Assembly (NCBI RefSeq): GCF_009789535.1
Contig: NZ_WSUT01000005.1
Span: 1,983,501-2,047,500 of the forward strand
DNA: 64,000 bases
From: Sphingomonas carotinifaciens
GTDB taxonomy: Bacteria > Pseudomonadota > Alphaproteobacteria > Sphingomonadales > Sphingomonadaceae
Reading direction: 5' to 3'
Both the position numbers and the translations under genes were made by a program. The notes under the pieces were generated by a model. It was not told the origin of the DNA. It was given only the letters and a program-made list of their open reading frames with translations, and ran no database searches. Below are positions 28,646 through 38,331 of this stretch, piece after piece (position 1 is the stretch's first letter; each line of letters starts with the position of its first letter).

Positions 28646-30039
28646 TGAACGGGTGCCACCAGGAATTGCTCGAACCGCTGCGCGCCGTCGGGCTCGGCAT
28701 AGGTGCTGACCGAAAGCGTGCGGTTCGGGTAGGTTACGCGGAAGGTGCGATTGACGAAGCCGCCGCGCAGGCGGGTGCGGCCGGTCTGGACAAAGGCGGT
28801 GGGCTCGCCGAGCGCGGCCAGGCTGGTGCGGTAGTCGGCCTGGGCGCGCGGGGTGAAGTAGAAGTTGGCGTCCTCGGTCAGCAGCGTGCGGTCGAGCGTA
28901 CCGCTTCGTAACTGATCGTACAGGCGGCGGGCGCGGGGGAGGGCGGCCTGATCCTCGGCGGAGGCGGTGGGCGGGGGCAGGACGATCGCCTGCAATCCGC
29001 CGGCGATGCGGCTGGTGGCGTCGGAAAACCAGCTGTTGGTCAGAACGACGATCGCCGCCTTGTCATCGGGGAAGACGATGTTTTCGGACAGGAAACCGAC
29101 CGCCTCGCCGGAATGCTCGACAAAGCGGCGGCCGTTCTGCGTGCCGGTGCTGACCCCCAGGCCATAGCCGTTGGTCGACCCGTCGGCGAGGCGGACGGGC
29201 GTTTCCTGCGCACTCCAGTCGTCGGGGGCAAGCAGCGTGCGGTTCAGGCGGGCGATGTCCCATCTGGCGAGATCCTGCGCCGACATCGACAACTGGCCCG
29301 CCGCATAGAGCCAGCCCGATGCGGCCGGCGTCTCGGCATGGACGGGGCCGAGCGCGAAGCGGCCATAGCCTTGCGGGAAACCGGGTCCCACCGCCTCGTC
29401 CTGATCCAGCGCGCGGATGCCGAGCGGCGCGAAGATGCGGGTCTGCAGAAGCTGCATCAGCGGCTGGCCCGACACCTTTTCCGCGATCATGCCGGCGACG
29501 ACATAGCCGGTGTTGGAATATTGCCATTGTTGGCCGGGCTGAAAATCGAGCGGCGCCTTGGCCCAGCGGTCGACGATGCCCTGCGGCGTGACGGGCGTCG
29601 CCATCGCCTTGAAGCTGAAATCCTGCGGCCAATAGTCGCGAAGACCCGAGGTGTGCGACAGCAACTGGCGCAGCGTGATGCGGTCGCCGCCGGTGATGCC
29701 GGGCAGATACCGGGCGACAGTGTCGTCCAGGCTGAGCTTGCCGTCATCCTCCAGCAGGAGGAGCGCGGCGGCGGTGAACTGCTTGGAGATGGAGGCGATC
29801 TGGTAGGGCGCGGCCGCGTCGGCGGGCTTTGCCGCCTCCGACTGCTTGCCATAGGCCTTGGCAAGGACGATGCGGCCGCCCCGCACCACCGCGATCGAGG
29901 CGGAGGGGACGCCGGTATCGGCCAGCGTCTTGGCGACGAGCGCGTCGATCTGCACCTGTTCCCGGGCGCTGAGTGACTGGGCCTGGAGCGGGATGGGCGC
30001 GGCAATCGATAAGGCGGCAGCCAGCAGGGTGCGGATCAT
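28642..30039 (-). CDS. secreted serine hydrolase, class C beta-lactamase family
   Basis: A 465-residue exported protein with a signal peptide (MIRTLLAAALSIAAPIPLQAQ). The penicillin-binding/beta-lactamase fold shows the SxxK pair in ASISKQF (Ser83, Lys86), a YSN motif in QYSNTGY near residue 168, and HSGEAVG standing in for the KTG triad. A C-terminal extension of about 120 residues follows. Such proteins are usually esterases or D-aminopeptidases rather than resistance enzymes; there is no AmpR-type regulator nearby. Start ATG at 30039; an upstream in-frame extension to 30321 is not signal-like. Confidence 0.87.
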   Translation of the reverse strand: MIRTLLAAALSIAAPIPLQAQSLSAREQVQIDALVAKTLADTGVPSASIAVVRGGRIVLAKAYGKQSEAAKPADAAAPYQIASISKQFTAAALLLLEDDGKLSLDDTVARYLPGITGGDRITLRQLLSHTSGLRDYWPQDFSFKAMATPVTPQGIVDRWAKAPLDFQPGQQWQYSNTGYVVAGMIAEKVSGQPLMQLLQTRIFAPLGIRALDQDEAVGPGFPQGYGRFALGPVHAETPAASGWLYAAGQLSMSAQDLARWDIARLNRTLLAPDDWSAQETPVRLADGSTNGYGLGVSTGTQNGRRFVEHSGEAVGFLSENIVFPDDKAAIVVLTNSWFSDATSRIAGGLQAIVLPPPTASAEDQAALPRARRLYDQLRSGTLDRTLLTEDANFYFTPRAQADYRTSLAALGEPTAFVQTGRTRLRGGFVNRTFRVTYPNRTLSVSTYAEPDGAQRFEQFLVAPVQ

Positions 30040-30167
30040 GACGCCATCCAAGCATAGCCGGCCATCCCCCGCAACGGGGTGGCTGTGCCGGGTCATGTCG
30101 GAGCGGAGGCACGAACGCCCTATTAACTGGTTGATGATAGTCCCCAGATTGGGGGCATGGGGTTGCG

Positions 30168-31547
30168 ATGACCATAGACACGATCGTGAGGCAAGCGGCA
30201 CGGCGATCCGGGGATCTGGGGCTGAAGACACTGGATCTTCAGGCCGATATCGCGGCGCTGTCGGCACGGGTGACCGAACAGGCATTGACGATCGGCTCCA
30301 TCGGCTCCGAAGCGCAGACACTGGTCGCCGATGTCGAGAACATCGCGACGGCCGTGGTCGACATGCGCGACAACAGTGCGGCGGTGCATGGCGTGATCGA
30401 GGATTCGGCCGCGCAGTTGAACGCGGCGACGGGCGATGTGGTCGACCTCATCGCGCAGGTGACGCGCATTCATGAGGGACTGGGCGACTTCAACAGCGCG
30501 CTGGACGACGTGGCGCGGATCACGGCGGCCATCAATGCCATCGCCAAGCAGACCAACTTGCTGGCGCTCAACGCCACGATCGAAGCGGCCCGCGCGGGGG
30601 ATGCCGGGCGCGGCTTTGCGGTGGTGGCAAGCGAGGTAAAGAAGCTGGCCGGCGAAACCGCCGATGCCACGAAGCGGATCGAGGCGGCGGTGGGCGCGCT
30701 GACCGGCGAGGCACGGGCGATGCTGGGCCGGATCGAACAGGGCGTCGGCAAGGCGCGGTCTGCGCACCGCGGCGCCAAGGATATCGAAGGGCTGGTCGAT
30801 CGGCTGAGCGTGCTGATGCGCGGCCTTTCGGATAGCAGCGACACGGTGGCGGGGCGGATCGATTCAATGGTACGCGTGGTCGATCATGTCGGGGTCGGGC
30901 TGGTCGCGCTGTCCGATACGTCGTCGGCGAATGCGGCCGGGCTGGAGCGGCTGTCCGAGCGCGTCACCACGGTGAGCGACGAGACCAACGCCTTGTTGCA
31001 GATGCTGGCGGAAAGCGGGGAAACCGCCGACACGCCTTATATCGATTACGCGATGCAGGCGGCGACGGCGATCAACGTGGCGCTGGAGGCGGACATCGAT
31101 GCCGGCGTGCTGACGCTCGATGCATTGATGAGCGACGAATATGTCGAGGTGCCGGGTTCCGATCCGCCGATCGCGACGCATGTCGCCCAGCCCGTGCTGA
31201 CCCGCATCATGCGCCCGCACCAGGAAACGGCACGGTCGTTACCCGGCCTGTTCGGAGTCAGCTTTACCGATCGCAACTGCTTCAACGCGGTACCGATGCC
31301 CGAGCGTGCACTGCCGCAGCGGCCGGGCGATCCGAAGTGGAACGAGGAATTTGCCCGCACCGGCATGTTCTTCCGTGCACCCGAGTCGATGGAGCAGGTG
31401 CGGACCACCGATGCCTTCCGCCTGAAGGCGTATCGCCGACGCATGGCCGATGGCGGAGTGATCCTGTTGAAGATGGTCATCACACCGATATGGGTGAAGG
31501 GTCGGCATTGGGGGGCATTGTTATGCGCCTACAAGGATCAGGGCTGA
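30168..31547 (+). CDS. soluble methyl-accepting chemotaxis receptor with C-terminal sensor-like domain
   Basis: A 459-residue protein without any transmembrane helix. Residues about 1-290 form a long coiled coil with the chemoreceptor signalling tip near 122-162 ([20 protein letters not shown], then [15 protein letters not shown]), which binds CheA/CheW. Residues about 295-459 form a separate globular domain ([38 protein letters not shown], ending [10 protein letters not shown]). This resembles the C-terminal half of a Cache or PAS-like sensor. No che gene is adjacent. The reversed order (signalling first, sensor last) is unusual. Confidence 0.85.
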   Translation: MTIDTIVRQAARRSGDLGLKTLDLQADIAALSARVTEQALTIGSIGSEAQTLVADVENIATAVVDMRDNSAAVHGVIEDSAAQLNAATGDVVDLIAQVTRIHEGLGDFNSALDDVARITAAINAIAKQTNLLALNATIEAARAGDAGRGFAVVASEVKKLAGETADATKRIEAAVGALTGEARAMLGRIEQGVGKARSAHRGAKDIEGLVDRLSVLMRGLSDSSDTVAGRIDSMVRVVDHVGVGLVALSDTSSANAAGLERLSERVTTVSDETNALLQMLAESGETADTPYIDYAMQAATAINVALEADIDAGVLTLDALMSDEYVEVPGSDPPIATHVAQPVLTRIMRPHQETARSLPGLFGVSFTDRNCFNAVPMPERALPQRPGDPKWNEEFARTGMFFRAPESMEQVRTTDAFRLKAYRRRMADGGVILLKMVITPIWVKGRHWGALLCAYKDQG

Positions 31548-31581
31548 CCACGGCGCGTACCACAGCCAGCCCCCCGGCAGG

Positions 31582-32910
31582 TCAGGCGGGTACGCCGTAC
31601 AGGTCGTGGTCGTCGGCATCCTCGATCACCACCGGCACGATATCGCCGACCGACAGGTGGCCGGCGTCGCGCAGGAAGACCTCGCCATCGATTTCGGGTG
31701 CGTCGGCCCGGCTGCGGCCATTGGCGCCGCCCTCCTCGTCCACCGCGTCGATGATGACGGGCAGGGTGCGACCGACTTTTGCGGCGAGCTTGGCGGCCGA
31801 GATCGCCGCGGTCTTCTCCATGATGCGCGCGTAGCGCTCTTCCTTCACGGCCTCCGGCACCGGATCGGGCAGGTCGTTCGCCGCGGCCCCCTCGACGGGT
31901 TCGAAGCGGAAGGCGCCGACGCGGTCGAGCTGCGCCTCGTCCAGCCAGTCGAGCAGATACTGGAAATCCTCCTCCGTCTCGCCGGGGAAGCCGACGACGA
32001 AGGTGGAGCGGATCGCGATGTCCGGGCAGATCTCGCGCCACCGGTGGATGCGGCTGAGCACCTTGGCGTCGTTGCCGGGCCGCTTCATGCGGCGCAGAAC
32101 CGAGGGCGCAGCGTGCTGGAACGGGATGTCGAGATAGGGGAGCACCAGCCCCTCGGCCATCAGCGGGATGACCTGATCGACATGCGGATAGGGATAAACA
32201 TAATGCAGGCGCACCCAGGGCGCGATCCGGCCCAGTTCGCGGGCGAGGTCGGTCATGTGCGGCACGACCTCCTGCCCCTTCCACATGCGCGGCTCGCGGC
32301 GGATGTCGATGCCGTAGGCCGAGGTGTCCTGGCTGATCACCAGCAACTCGCGCGTGCCGGCCTCCACCAGCTTCTCCGCCTCGCGCAGGATCGCGTCGGG
32401 GCGGCGGCTGACCAGATCGCCGCGCAGGGACGGGATGATGCAGAAGCTGCACCGGTGGTTGCAGCCCTCCGAAATCTTCAGATAGCTGTAGTGCCGCGGC
32501 GTCAGCTTCAGCCCGGCATCGGGGATCAGGTCGAGATAGGGCGACAGGTTGGCGGGCGCGGCGGCGTGCACCGCCTCCACCACCTGCTCATATTGGTGCG
32601 CGCCGGTGACGGCCAGCACGTCGGGGAAGCGGGTGCGGATCGCCTCCGCTTCCTTGCCCATGCAGCCGGTCACGATGACGCGGCCGTTTTCCTTGATCGC
32701 CTCGCCGATCGCCTCCAGCGATTCCTCCTTGGCGGAATCGAGAAAGCCGCATGTGTTGACCAGCACGACGTCGGCGCCGGCATAGTCGGGCGACATCTGA
32801 TAGCCGTCGGAGCGGAGCTGCGTCAGGATGCGTTCGCTGTCGACCAGGTTCTTGGGACAGCCGAGCGACACCATGCCGACACGCGGCGGGGAGGGGAGTT
32901 TGGTTGCCAT
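31582..32910 (-). CDS. rimO: ribosomal protein uS12 methylthiotransferase RimO
   Basis: Radical SAM enzyme that methylthiolates Asp88 of ribosomal protein uS12. The 442-residue protein has the UPF0004 N-terminal domain with three cluster cysteines (Cys18, Cys54, Cys83), the radical SAM CxxxCxxC (Cys150, Cys154, Cys157 in CNHRCSFC) and a C-terminal TRAM domain. The [12 protein letters not shown] start is diagnostic of RimO rather than MiaB. Divergent from anmK. Confidence 0.96.
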   Translation of the reverse strand: MATKLPSPPRVGMVSLGCPKNLVDSERILTQLRSDGYQMSPDYAGADVVLVNTCGFLDSAKEESLEAIGEAIKENGRVIVTGCMGKEAEAIRTRFPDVLAVTGAHQYEQVVEAVHAAAPANLSPYLDLIPDAGLKLTPRHYSYLKISEGCNHRCSFCIIPSLRGDLVSRRPDAILREAEKLVEAGTRELLVISQDTSAYGIDIRREPRMWKGQEVVPHMTDLARELGRIAPWVRLHYVYPYPHVDQVIPLMAEGLVLPYLDIPFQHAAPSVLRRMKRPGNDAKVLSRIHRWREICPDIAIRSTFVVGFPGETEEDFQYLLDWLDEAQLDRVGAFRFEPVEGAAANDLPDPVPEAVKEERYARIMEKTAAISAAKLAAKVGRTLPVIIDAVDEEGGANGRSRADAPEIDGEVFLRDAGHLSVGDIVPVVIEDADDHDLYGVPA

Positions 32911-33029
32911 GGGATCGCGCGCACATAAGCGATCCCGGCGGACTTTTCCAGATGCAGCGATCTTGATCGAGGTTTATCGACTTTGCCGGCGCCCCCGGTC
33001 ATGACGGGCGGGAAAGGGAATGCCTGACC

Positions 33030-34121
33030 ATGCTCGCGATCGGTTTGATGTCCGGGACCTCGCTCGACGGGGTCGATGCCGCGCTGATCGAAACCGATGG
33101 CGAAGGGCAGGTGCGGCCGGTCGCATTTCGGGGCGAGCCCTATTCCGACGCGGCGCGCGCGCAACTGGCCGAGGCGACGGTGCTGGCGCTGTCCTTCGAC
33201 AAGCCGCGGCCCAGCCCGCCGGTGGTGGCGGCCGGCGACCTGATCGTGCGCACCCATGTGCTGGCGGTGCAGAAGCTGCTGCGCGATGCCGGGGTGGCGG
33301 CCGACGACGTGGGCGTGATCGGCTTTCACGGGCAGACAGTGGCCCACCGGCCGGATCGCGGCTGGACATGGCAGATCGGCGACGGCGCCGCGCTGGCGAA
33401 TGCGACGGGCATCACCACGGTTTGGGACTTTCGTTCGGCCGATGTCGCGGCGGGCGGGCAGGGCGCGCCGCTGCTGCCCGTCTATCACGCGGCACTCACC
33501 GCCGGGCTGACCCTGCCGGTGGCGGTGCTGAACCTGGGCGGGGTGGCGAACATCACCTGGGTGGGACCGGACGGCGGGCTGGTCGCGTTCGACACCGGCC
33601 CCGCCAACGGCCTGATCGATAGCTGGATGGAGGCGGAAACCGGCGCCCGCTTCGACGCGGACGGCGCGCTGGCGGCGAGCGGGCGGGTGGAGGCGACCGT
33701 GCTGGACACCCTGCTCGACAATCCATGGTTCGATGCAGCGCCGCCAAAGTCGCTGGATCGGAACGACTTCACTATTCAGGCGGTCCGCGGGCTGTCGGCG
33801 GCGGACGGGGCCGCGACGCTGACCGCCTTTACCGCGGCGACGGTGGCGCGGGCGCTGGAACATCTGCCCAGCCGGCCGACGCGGCTGCTGGTGGCGGGCG
33901 GCGGGCGGCACAATCCGACGATGCTGCGGATGATCGCCGAGGCGACGGGGACCGTGCCCGAACCGAGCGATGCGCTGGGCTGGAACGGCGACGCGATGGA
34001 GGCGGAGGGCTTTGCCTATATGGCGGTGCGCACGCTCAAGGGCCTGCCGATCAGCTTTCCGGGCACGACCGGCGCAGCGCTGCCGATGCCCGGCGGGGTG
34101 GTGAGCGAGCCGGAGCGGTAA
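33030..34121 (+). CDS. anmK: anhydro-N-acetylmuramic acid kinase
   Basis: Phosphorylates and opens 1,6-anhydro-MurNAc released from peptidoglycan, giving MurNAc-6-phosphate. The 363-residue sugar-kinase fold protein starts with LMSGTSLDGVDAAL (phosphate 1 motif), has GFHGQTV, the NLGGVANIT phosphate 2 motif, DTGPAN, and the LVAGGGRHNP adenosine motif. Together with amgK and murU at 54.9-56.6 kb it indicates the MurNAc recycling route to UDP-MurNAc. Confidence 0.96.
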   Translation: MLAIGLMSGTSLDGVDAALIETDGEGQVRPVAFRGEPYSDAARAQLAEATVLALSFDKPRPSPPVVAAGDLIVRTHVLAVQKLLRDAGVAADDVGVIGFHGQTVAHRPDRGWTWQIGDGAALANATGITTVWDFRSADVAAGGQGAPLLPVYHAALTAGLTLPVAVLNLGGVANITWVGPDGGLVAFDTGPANGLIDSWMEAETGARFDADGALAASGRVEATVLDTLLDNPWFDAAPPKSLDRNDFTIQAVRGLSAADGAATLTAFTAATVARALEHLPSRPTRLLVAGGGRHNPTMLRMIAEATGTVPEPSDALGWNGDAMEAEGFAYMAVRTLKGLPISFPGTTGAALPMPGGVVSEPER

Positions 34122-34140
34122 ACCGTCGGCGCGGCCGGTG

Positions 34141-34434
34141 TCATTGGCTGGGGTGGGGGGCAACCTCGCCATCGACCGGAGGACGCGGCGCATCGGGGTT
34201 GTTGCCAACGCCGTCGCGCAGCACGACCGGCTTGGGGCAGCCGTCCACCATGCGCCATACGGTGCGGATCTCCACCGCATCGGGCAACTCGCTCAAGTTG
34301 CTCTGCCGCGGCGTAACTGCACCGGCGGTCTTTTCGGCGTGCGGGGTGCACCCTTTCGGGGGCGAAGCGGGCGGTTCCTGCGCAAATGCGGCAGGTGCGA
34401 CAAGCATGAAGGCGAGCAAGGCGGAAGCACGCAT
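34141..34434 (-). CDS. short secreted protein of unknown function
   Basis: A 97-residue protein with a signal peptide (MRASALLAFMLVAPAAFAQ), two cysteines (KGCTPHAE and DGCPKPVV) and a Pro-rich low-complexity tail. I do not recognise it. Convergent with anmK, with 19 bp between stops. Confidence 0.55.
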   Translation of the reverse strand: MRASALLAFMLVAPAAFAQEPPASPPKGCTPHAEKTAGAVTPRQSNLSELPDAVEIRTVWRMVDGCPKPVVLRDGVGNNPDAPRPPVDGEVAPHPSQ

Positions 34435-34501
34435 CGATCAACTCTCCCATGATGACGACGACGGGAGCCTATCATGGCGGTGATCGACGCGGAAGCCGGG
34501 G

Positions 34502-35041
34502 TCAGCGCGCCACGTAGGCGTCGATCAGTGCGCCGACGTCATCGGGGTGCTTGCCGGTGAGTTCGGACGCGGTCTCGCCCTTGCCGTAGATGAAGCCGTA
34601 GACCGGATAGGTGGTGCCGCCCAGCCCTTCGGAATCGCGATACCAGACCTTTACGTCCGACCAGTCGTTGCCGCGCGATACGTCGAACAGGGTGACATCC
34701 TGTTCGGCATGGCCACGCTCGCCATTCTGGCGGGACCAGTTGGCGTGGGTCAGCATCACCACCCGGTCCTCGACGATGCGGCTGACCACCGCGACATGGC
34801 CCAGCGGCAGGCGCGATGTCTTTTCGAAAACGATGACCGCGCCGACCTTGGGCGCATGGCCGCGCTTGTAGACGCCGTCCGCCTGCTTCCACCAGGTCCA
34901 GGCGTCGCCATAGATGCGGATGCCGGAGGCTTCGCGCGCAAAGGGAACGCATTGCCCGACATAGTCGAGCAGCGACCGCCCTGCCGCAGGTGCCGCGAAC
35001 AGGATCGATACGATCAGGCCGAATCCGGGAAGTCCCTTCAT
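34502..35041 (-). CDS. secreted CHAP-domain protein (putative peptidoglycan amidase)
   Basis: A 179-residue exported protein. After a signal peptide (about residues 1-22) comes a CHAP (NlpC/P60-like) domain with the nucleophile Cys31 in VGQCVPFAR and the partner histidine His82 in LPLGHVAVV. Such enzymes cleave amide bonds in peptidoglycan stem peptides or crosslinks. I use ATG 35041 (MKGLPGFGLIV) rather than the ATG three codons earlier. Confidence 0.85.
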   Translation of the reverse strand: MKGLPGFGLIVSILFAAPAAGRSLLDYVGQCVPFAREASGIRIYGDAWTWWKQADGVYKRGHAPKVGAVIVFEKTSRLPLGHVAVVSRIVEDRVVMLTHANWSRQNGERGHAEQDVTLFDVSRGNDWSDVKVWYRDSEGLGGTTYPVYGFIYGKGETASELTGKHPDDVGALIDAYVAR

Positions 35042-35137
35042 AGGCAGCACGATAGCGCCATCCCCATCAACCGGATGTTGCCCATTCTGGTTACCGGTCC
35101 GGTTACCAGAACGTCCCGGCGCGATCCGGCCTATGGA

Positions 35138-35773
35138 TCAGCCGCGCCGGGCGCTGGCGCGTGCCTCCAGCATGCCCCACAGGCCGCGATGCTGCGCGAA
35201 CAACTGGCTGGCGCCGAAGCTGCGCGCGCGCAGGGCAAGCGCCGCTGCCGGAACGGGCGGGTTGGCGGGAGGCAGGATCGGCACTACCACCTCGACCCCG
35301 AAACGGGCGGCGGCGGCATCGAGAACGTGGCGCAGCGCCCGCCAGTCGGCAAGCAGGGCGGCGACCGCGCCGGTGGCGGAGCCGATCCGGTCGGAATTGG
35401 CCAGCGCCTCCAGCGTGTGGCGCTGTTGCGCCAGTGCGGCGGCGGTTTCCGCCTGGCCGGGGGTGGAGGGAAGCGGACCGGCCGCGGCGGCGAGCTGCGC
35501 CAGATAGGCGCGCTCCACCGCGAAGCCGGCGGCGGCATCGACCAGCCAGGGCAGGGTATCAACCTCCGCCGCGCGGGCGAGCGCGCATTCGATCATGCCC
35601 GGATGATTGCCATGGATGGCGGTGACGGCGTGTATCGCATCGGCCAGGTCGCGCAGCGGCGTATGCGGGGCGAGCAGCCGGTGCCAGTGCGCATGCGCGG
35701 CGATGCCGTCGACGGCCGCCATCGCGTCGAAATCGCCGGGGTTGCCGTGCCCCGGTGCCGAGGAAAGTGCCAT
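35138..35773 (-). CDS. conserved hypothetical, Ala-rich helical protein
   Basis: A 211-residue soluble protein with no signal peptide, predicted mostly helical and very rich in Ala. It contains AVTAIHGNHPGMIECALARA (residues 48-67) and a C-terminal basic helix (RARSFGASQLFAQHRG). I do not recognise a family with confidence; it may be one of the DUFs restricted to sphingomonads. Divergent from the DPP-IV-like gene across 35774-35984. Confidence 0.65.
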   Translation of the reverse strand: MALSSAPGHGNPGDFDAMAAVDGIAAHAHWHRLLAPHTPLRDLADAIHAVTAIHGNHPGMIECALARAAEVDTLPWLVDAAAGFAVERAYLAQLAAAAGPLPSTPGQAETAAALAQQRHTLEALANSDRIGSATGAVAALLADWRALRHVLDAAAARFGVEVVVPILPPANPPVPAAALALRARSFGASQLFAQHRGLWGMLEARASARRG

Positions 35774-35984
35774 GCCGCGGCCCTTCAGGAAGCCGGCGCA
35801 GCGCCGGGGTGCAAAGCAAGACCCGTAGATCAGGAACGTTAACAGACTGTTAGCGATATGGTTTTGCGGGCCGGCCCAGTGGTGGCGGATGTTACGGCTT
35901 TACGCAGACGGCGACGCCCGCGATAACCCGCCCCCATTGGCCGACGGGTGTCGGCAGCTACGATCCGTTCGGAGAGATCACGGG
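35774..35984. other. 211-bp divergent intergenic region, no gene seen
   Basis: This region separates the hypothetical gene at 35773 (minus) from the peptidase start at 35985 (plus). An upstream in-frame extension of the peptidase into this stretch is Arg-rich and lacks a signal peptide, so I treat it as non-coding promoter DNA. I see no clear palindrome. Confidence 0.5.
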
Positions 35985-38246
35985 ATGCGCGCATGGGTGC
36001 TGGGACTGGCTTTGGCTTCGGTGGGAACGGCGGCGATGATGAGTGAGCAGGTCCAGGCCGCGGATCGCAGCGCGATCGTGCCGGCCAAGCAGGGCGAACT
36101 GACGCTGGGCCGCGTGTTCGGCAACCCGGACCTGTCCGGATCGCAGCCAAGGGGCCTGCGCCTGTCGCCCGACGGCACGCTGCTGACCTTTCTGCGCGCG
36201 CGCGCCGACGAGCGCGAGCGGCTGGACCTGTGGGCGCGCGACACGCGCACCGGCGCGGAGCGGATGCTGGTCGATTCCAAGGCGGTCGGCACCGGTGCCG
36301 AACTGTCCGAGGCGGAAAAGATGCAGCGCGAGCGGGCCCGCATCGGCGGGTCGAAGGGCATCGTCACCTATGACTGGGCCCCCGACGGCAAGACCATCCT
36401 GGTGCCGCTGGACGGCGACCTGTACCTCGCCACGCTGGACGGGCAGGTCCGCCGGCTGACCAACACGGCCGGCGGCGAGCTGAACCCGGTGGTCAGCCCC
36501 AGGGGCGGCTTCGTCAGCTTCGTGCGCGACCAGAATTTATGGGCGGTGCCGCTGGGCGGCGGCGAGGCGCGTCCGCTGACCACCGAAGGCCGGGGCACGG
36601 TGCATTTCGGCGAGGCGGAATTCGTCGCGCAAGAGGAAATGCACCGCTTTACCGGCTATTGGTGGAGCCCGGACGAGCGGTTCGTGGCGGTCGAGCGGTT
36701 TGACGAGGCGCCGGTACAGGTGGCGGTGCGGGCGGCGATCGGCGCAACGGGGACCAAGGTGTACGAGCAGCGCTATCCCGGTGCCGGCACGCCCAACGCG
36801 CTGGTCGACCTCTACGTGATGCGCCCCGACGGGTCGGGCAAGGTGAAGGTCGACCTGGGCAGCGACCCGGACATCTATCTGGCGCGCGTCGACTGGCTGC
36901 CCGATGGCTCGGCGCTCCTGGTCCAGCGCCAGAGCCGCGACCAGAAGACGCTCGACATGCTGCGCGTCGATCCCGCCACCGGCAAATCCACCGTGCTGTT
37001 CACCGAGAAATCGGGGGAGCGGAGCTGGCTGAACCTGTCCGACGCCTATCACGTGATGAAGGACGGCAGCCTGGTCTGGCGGTCGGAACGCAGCGGGTTC
37101 GGGCATCTGTATCGCTACAAGGGGGGCAAGTGGACCGCGCTCACCAAGGGCGACTGGGTGGTCACGAACCTGGTCGGCGTCGATGAGGGCCGGGGGCGGC
37201 TCTACTTCACCGGCACGAAGGACGATGTGCTGGAACAGCATCTCTACGCGCTCGACCTGAACAAGCCGGGCAGCGCCACCCGGCTGACCGAGCGCGGCTA
37301 TACCAATGCGGCGTCGATGGACGACGGCGCCAGCCGCTTCATCATCTCGCGCTCAGGGCCCCGCCAGCCGACCCAGGTCTATCTGGCGGATACGACCGGC
37401 AAGCGGCTGGAATGGATCAACGAGAATGCGGTAGCGGGCGCGCACCCCTATGCGCCCTATCTGGCAAGCCATCAGGACACGACGTTCGGCACGCTGAAGG
37501 CGAAGGACGGGTCGGTGCTCCATTGGGAGATGATCACGCCGCCGCTGGAGCCGGGGAAGAAATACCCGGTCTTCTTCCAGCATTATGGCGGCCCCGGCAC
37601 CGGCCAGCAGGTGACGCGCGGATGGCAAGGGGCGCTGCCGCAGTTCCTGGTCGACCAGGGCTATATCTTCTTCCAGATCGACAATCGCGGCTCGTACAAT
37701 CGCGGCAAGGCGTTCGAGGACCAGATCTACCACGCCATGGGCACGGTGGAGGTCGAGGACCAGTTGACCGGGGCCGAGTATCTGAAGACGCTGCCCTTCG
37801 TCGATGCGAACAAGATCGCCACCTATGGCTGGTCCTATGGCGGCTATATGTCGATCAAGATGCTGGAAAAGACGCCGGGCGTCTATGCCGCGGCGGTGTC
37901 GGGCGCGCCGGTGACCGACTGGCAACTCTACGACACCCATTATACCGAGCGCTATCTGGGCGATCCGCGCACCGATCCGCAAAGCTATGCGGTCTCGCAG
38001 GCGGTGAGCGAGGCGGCGAAGATCAAGGACCCGCTGCTGCTGATCCACGGCATGGCCGACGACAATGTCTTTCTCGACAATGCCACGGTGTTCGCCACCG
38101 AGATGCAGAAGACGGACACGCCGTTCGAGATGATGTTCTACCCCGGCCAGACGCACCGCGTCGGCGGGCCGGGCGTGTCGGAGCATCTGTGGACCACGAT
38201 CCTGAATTTCCTCGACCGCGAGGTCAAACAGAAACCGGCGAAATAA
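35985..38246 (+). CDS. dipeptidyl peptidase IV family (S9B) serine peptidase
   Basis: A 753-residue exported peptidase: signal peptide (MRAWVLGLALASVGTAAMM), an N-terminal eight-bladed propeller (about 60-500) carrying the Glu217-Glu218 pair in AQEEMHRF that binds the free N-terminus of substrates, then the alpha/beta-hydrolase domain with Ser617 (GWSYGGYM), Asp692 (MADDNVF) and His724 (QTHRV). It should release Xaa-Pro dipeptides in the periplasm. The double-Glu motif is what distinguishes DPP-IV from other S9 peptidases. Confidence 0.92.
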   Translation: MRAWVLGLALASVGTAAMMSEQVQAADRSAIVPAKQGELTLGRVFGNPDLSGSQPRGLRLSPDGTLLTFLRARADERERLDLWARDTRTGAERMLVDSKAVGTGAELSEAEKMQRERARIGGSKGIVTYDWAPDGKTILVPLDGDLYLATLDGQVRRLTNTAGGELNPVVSPRGGFVSFVRDQNLWAVPLGGGEARPLTTEGRGTVHFGEAEFVAQEEMHRFTGYWWSPDERFVAVERFDEAPVQVAVRAAIGATGTKVYEQRYPGAGTPNALVDLYVMRPDGSGKVKVDLGSDPDIYLARVDWLPDGSALLVQRQSRDQKTLDMLRVDPATGKSTVLFTEKSGERSWLNLSDAYHVMKDGSLVWRSERSGFGHLYRYKGGKWTALTKGDWVVTNLVGVDEGRGRLYFTGTKDDVLEQHLYALDLNKPGSATRLTERGYTNAASMDDGASRFIISRSGPRQPTQVYLADTTGKRLEWINENAVAGAHPYAPYLASHQDTTFGTLKAKDGSVLHWEMITPPLEPGKKYPVFFQHYGGPGTGQQVTRGWQGALPQFLVDQGYIFFQIDNRGSYNRGKAFEDQIYHAMGTVEVEDQLTGAEYLKTLPFVDANKIATYGWSYGGYMSIKMLEKTPGVYAAAVSGAPVTDWQLYDTHYTERYLGDPRTDPQSYAVSQAVSEAAKIKDPLLLIHGMADDNVFLDNATVFATEMQKTDTPFEMMFYPGQTHRVGGPGVSEHLWTTILNFLDREVKQKPAK

Positions 38247-38331
38247 AATTGCGGGTAGGACAAGGATGTTTGGGGTTTCGTGTCGCGGGCGTAAAGGCTA
38301 CCGGCTTGCGACATTGGTCTAGGAGTATGTG

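Noticed and set aside
28642..30039. Class C beta-lactamase (resistance gene)
   Set aside because: SxxK and YSN are present, but the third motif is HSG and a long C-terminal extension follows, as in housekeeping serine hydrolases; there is no ampR neighbour.
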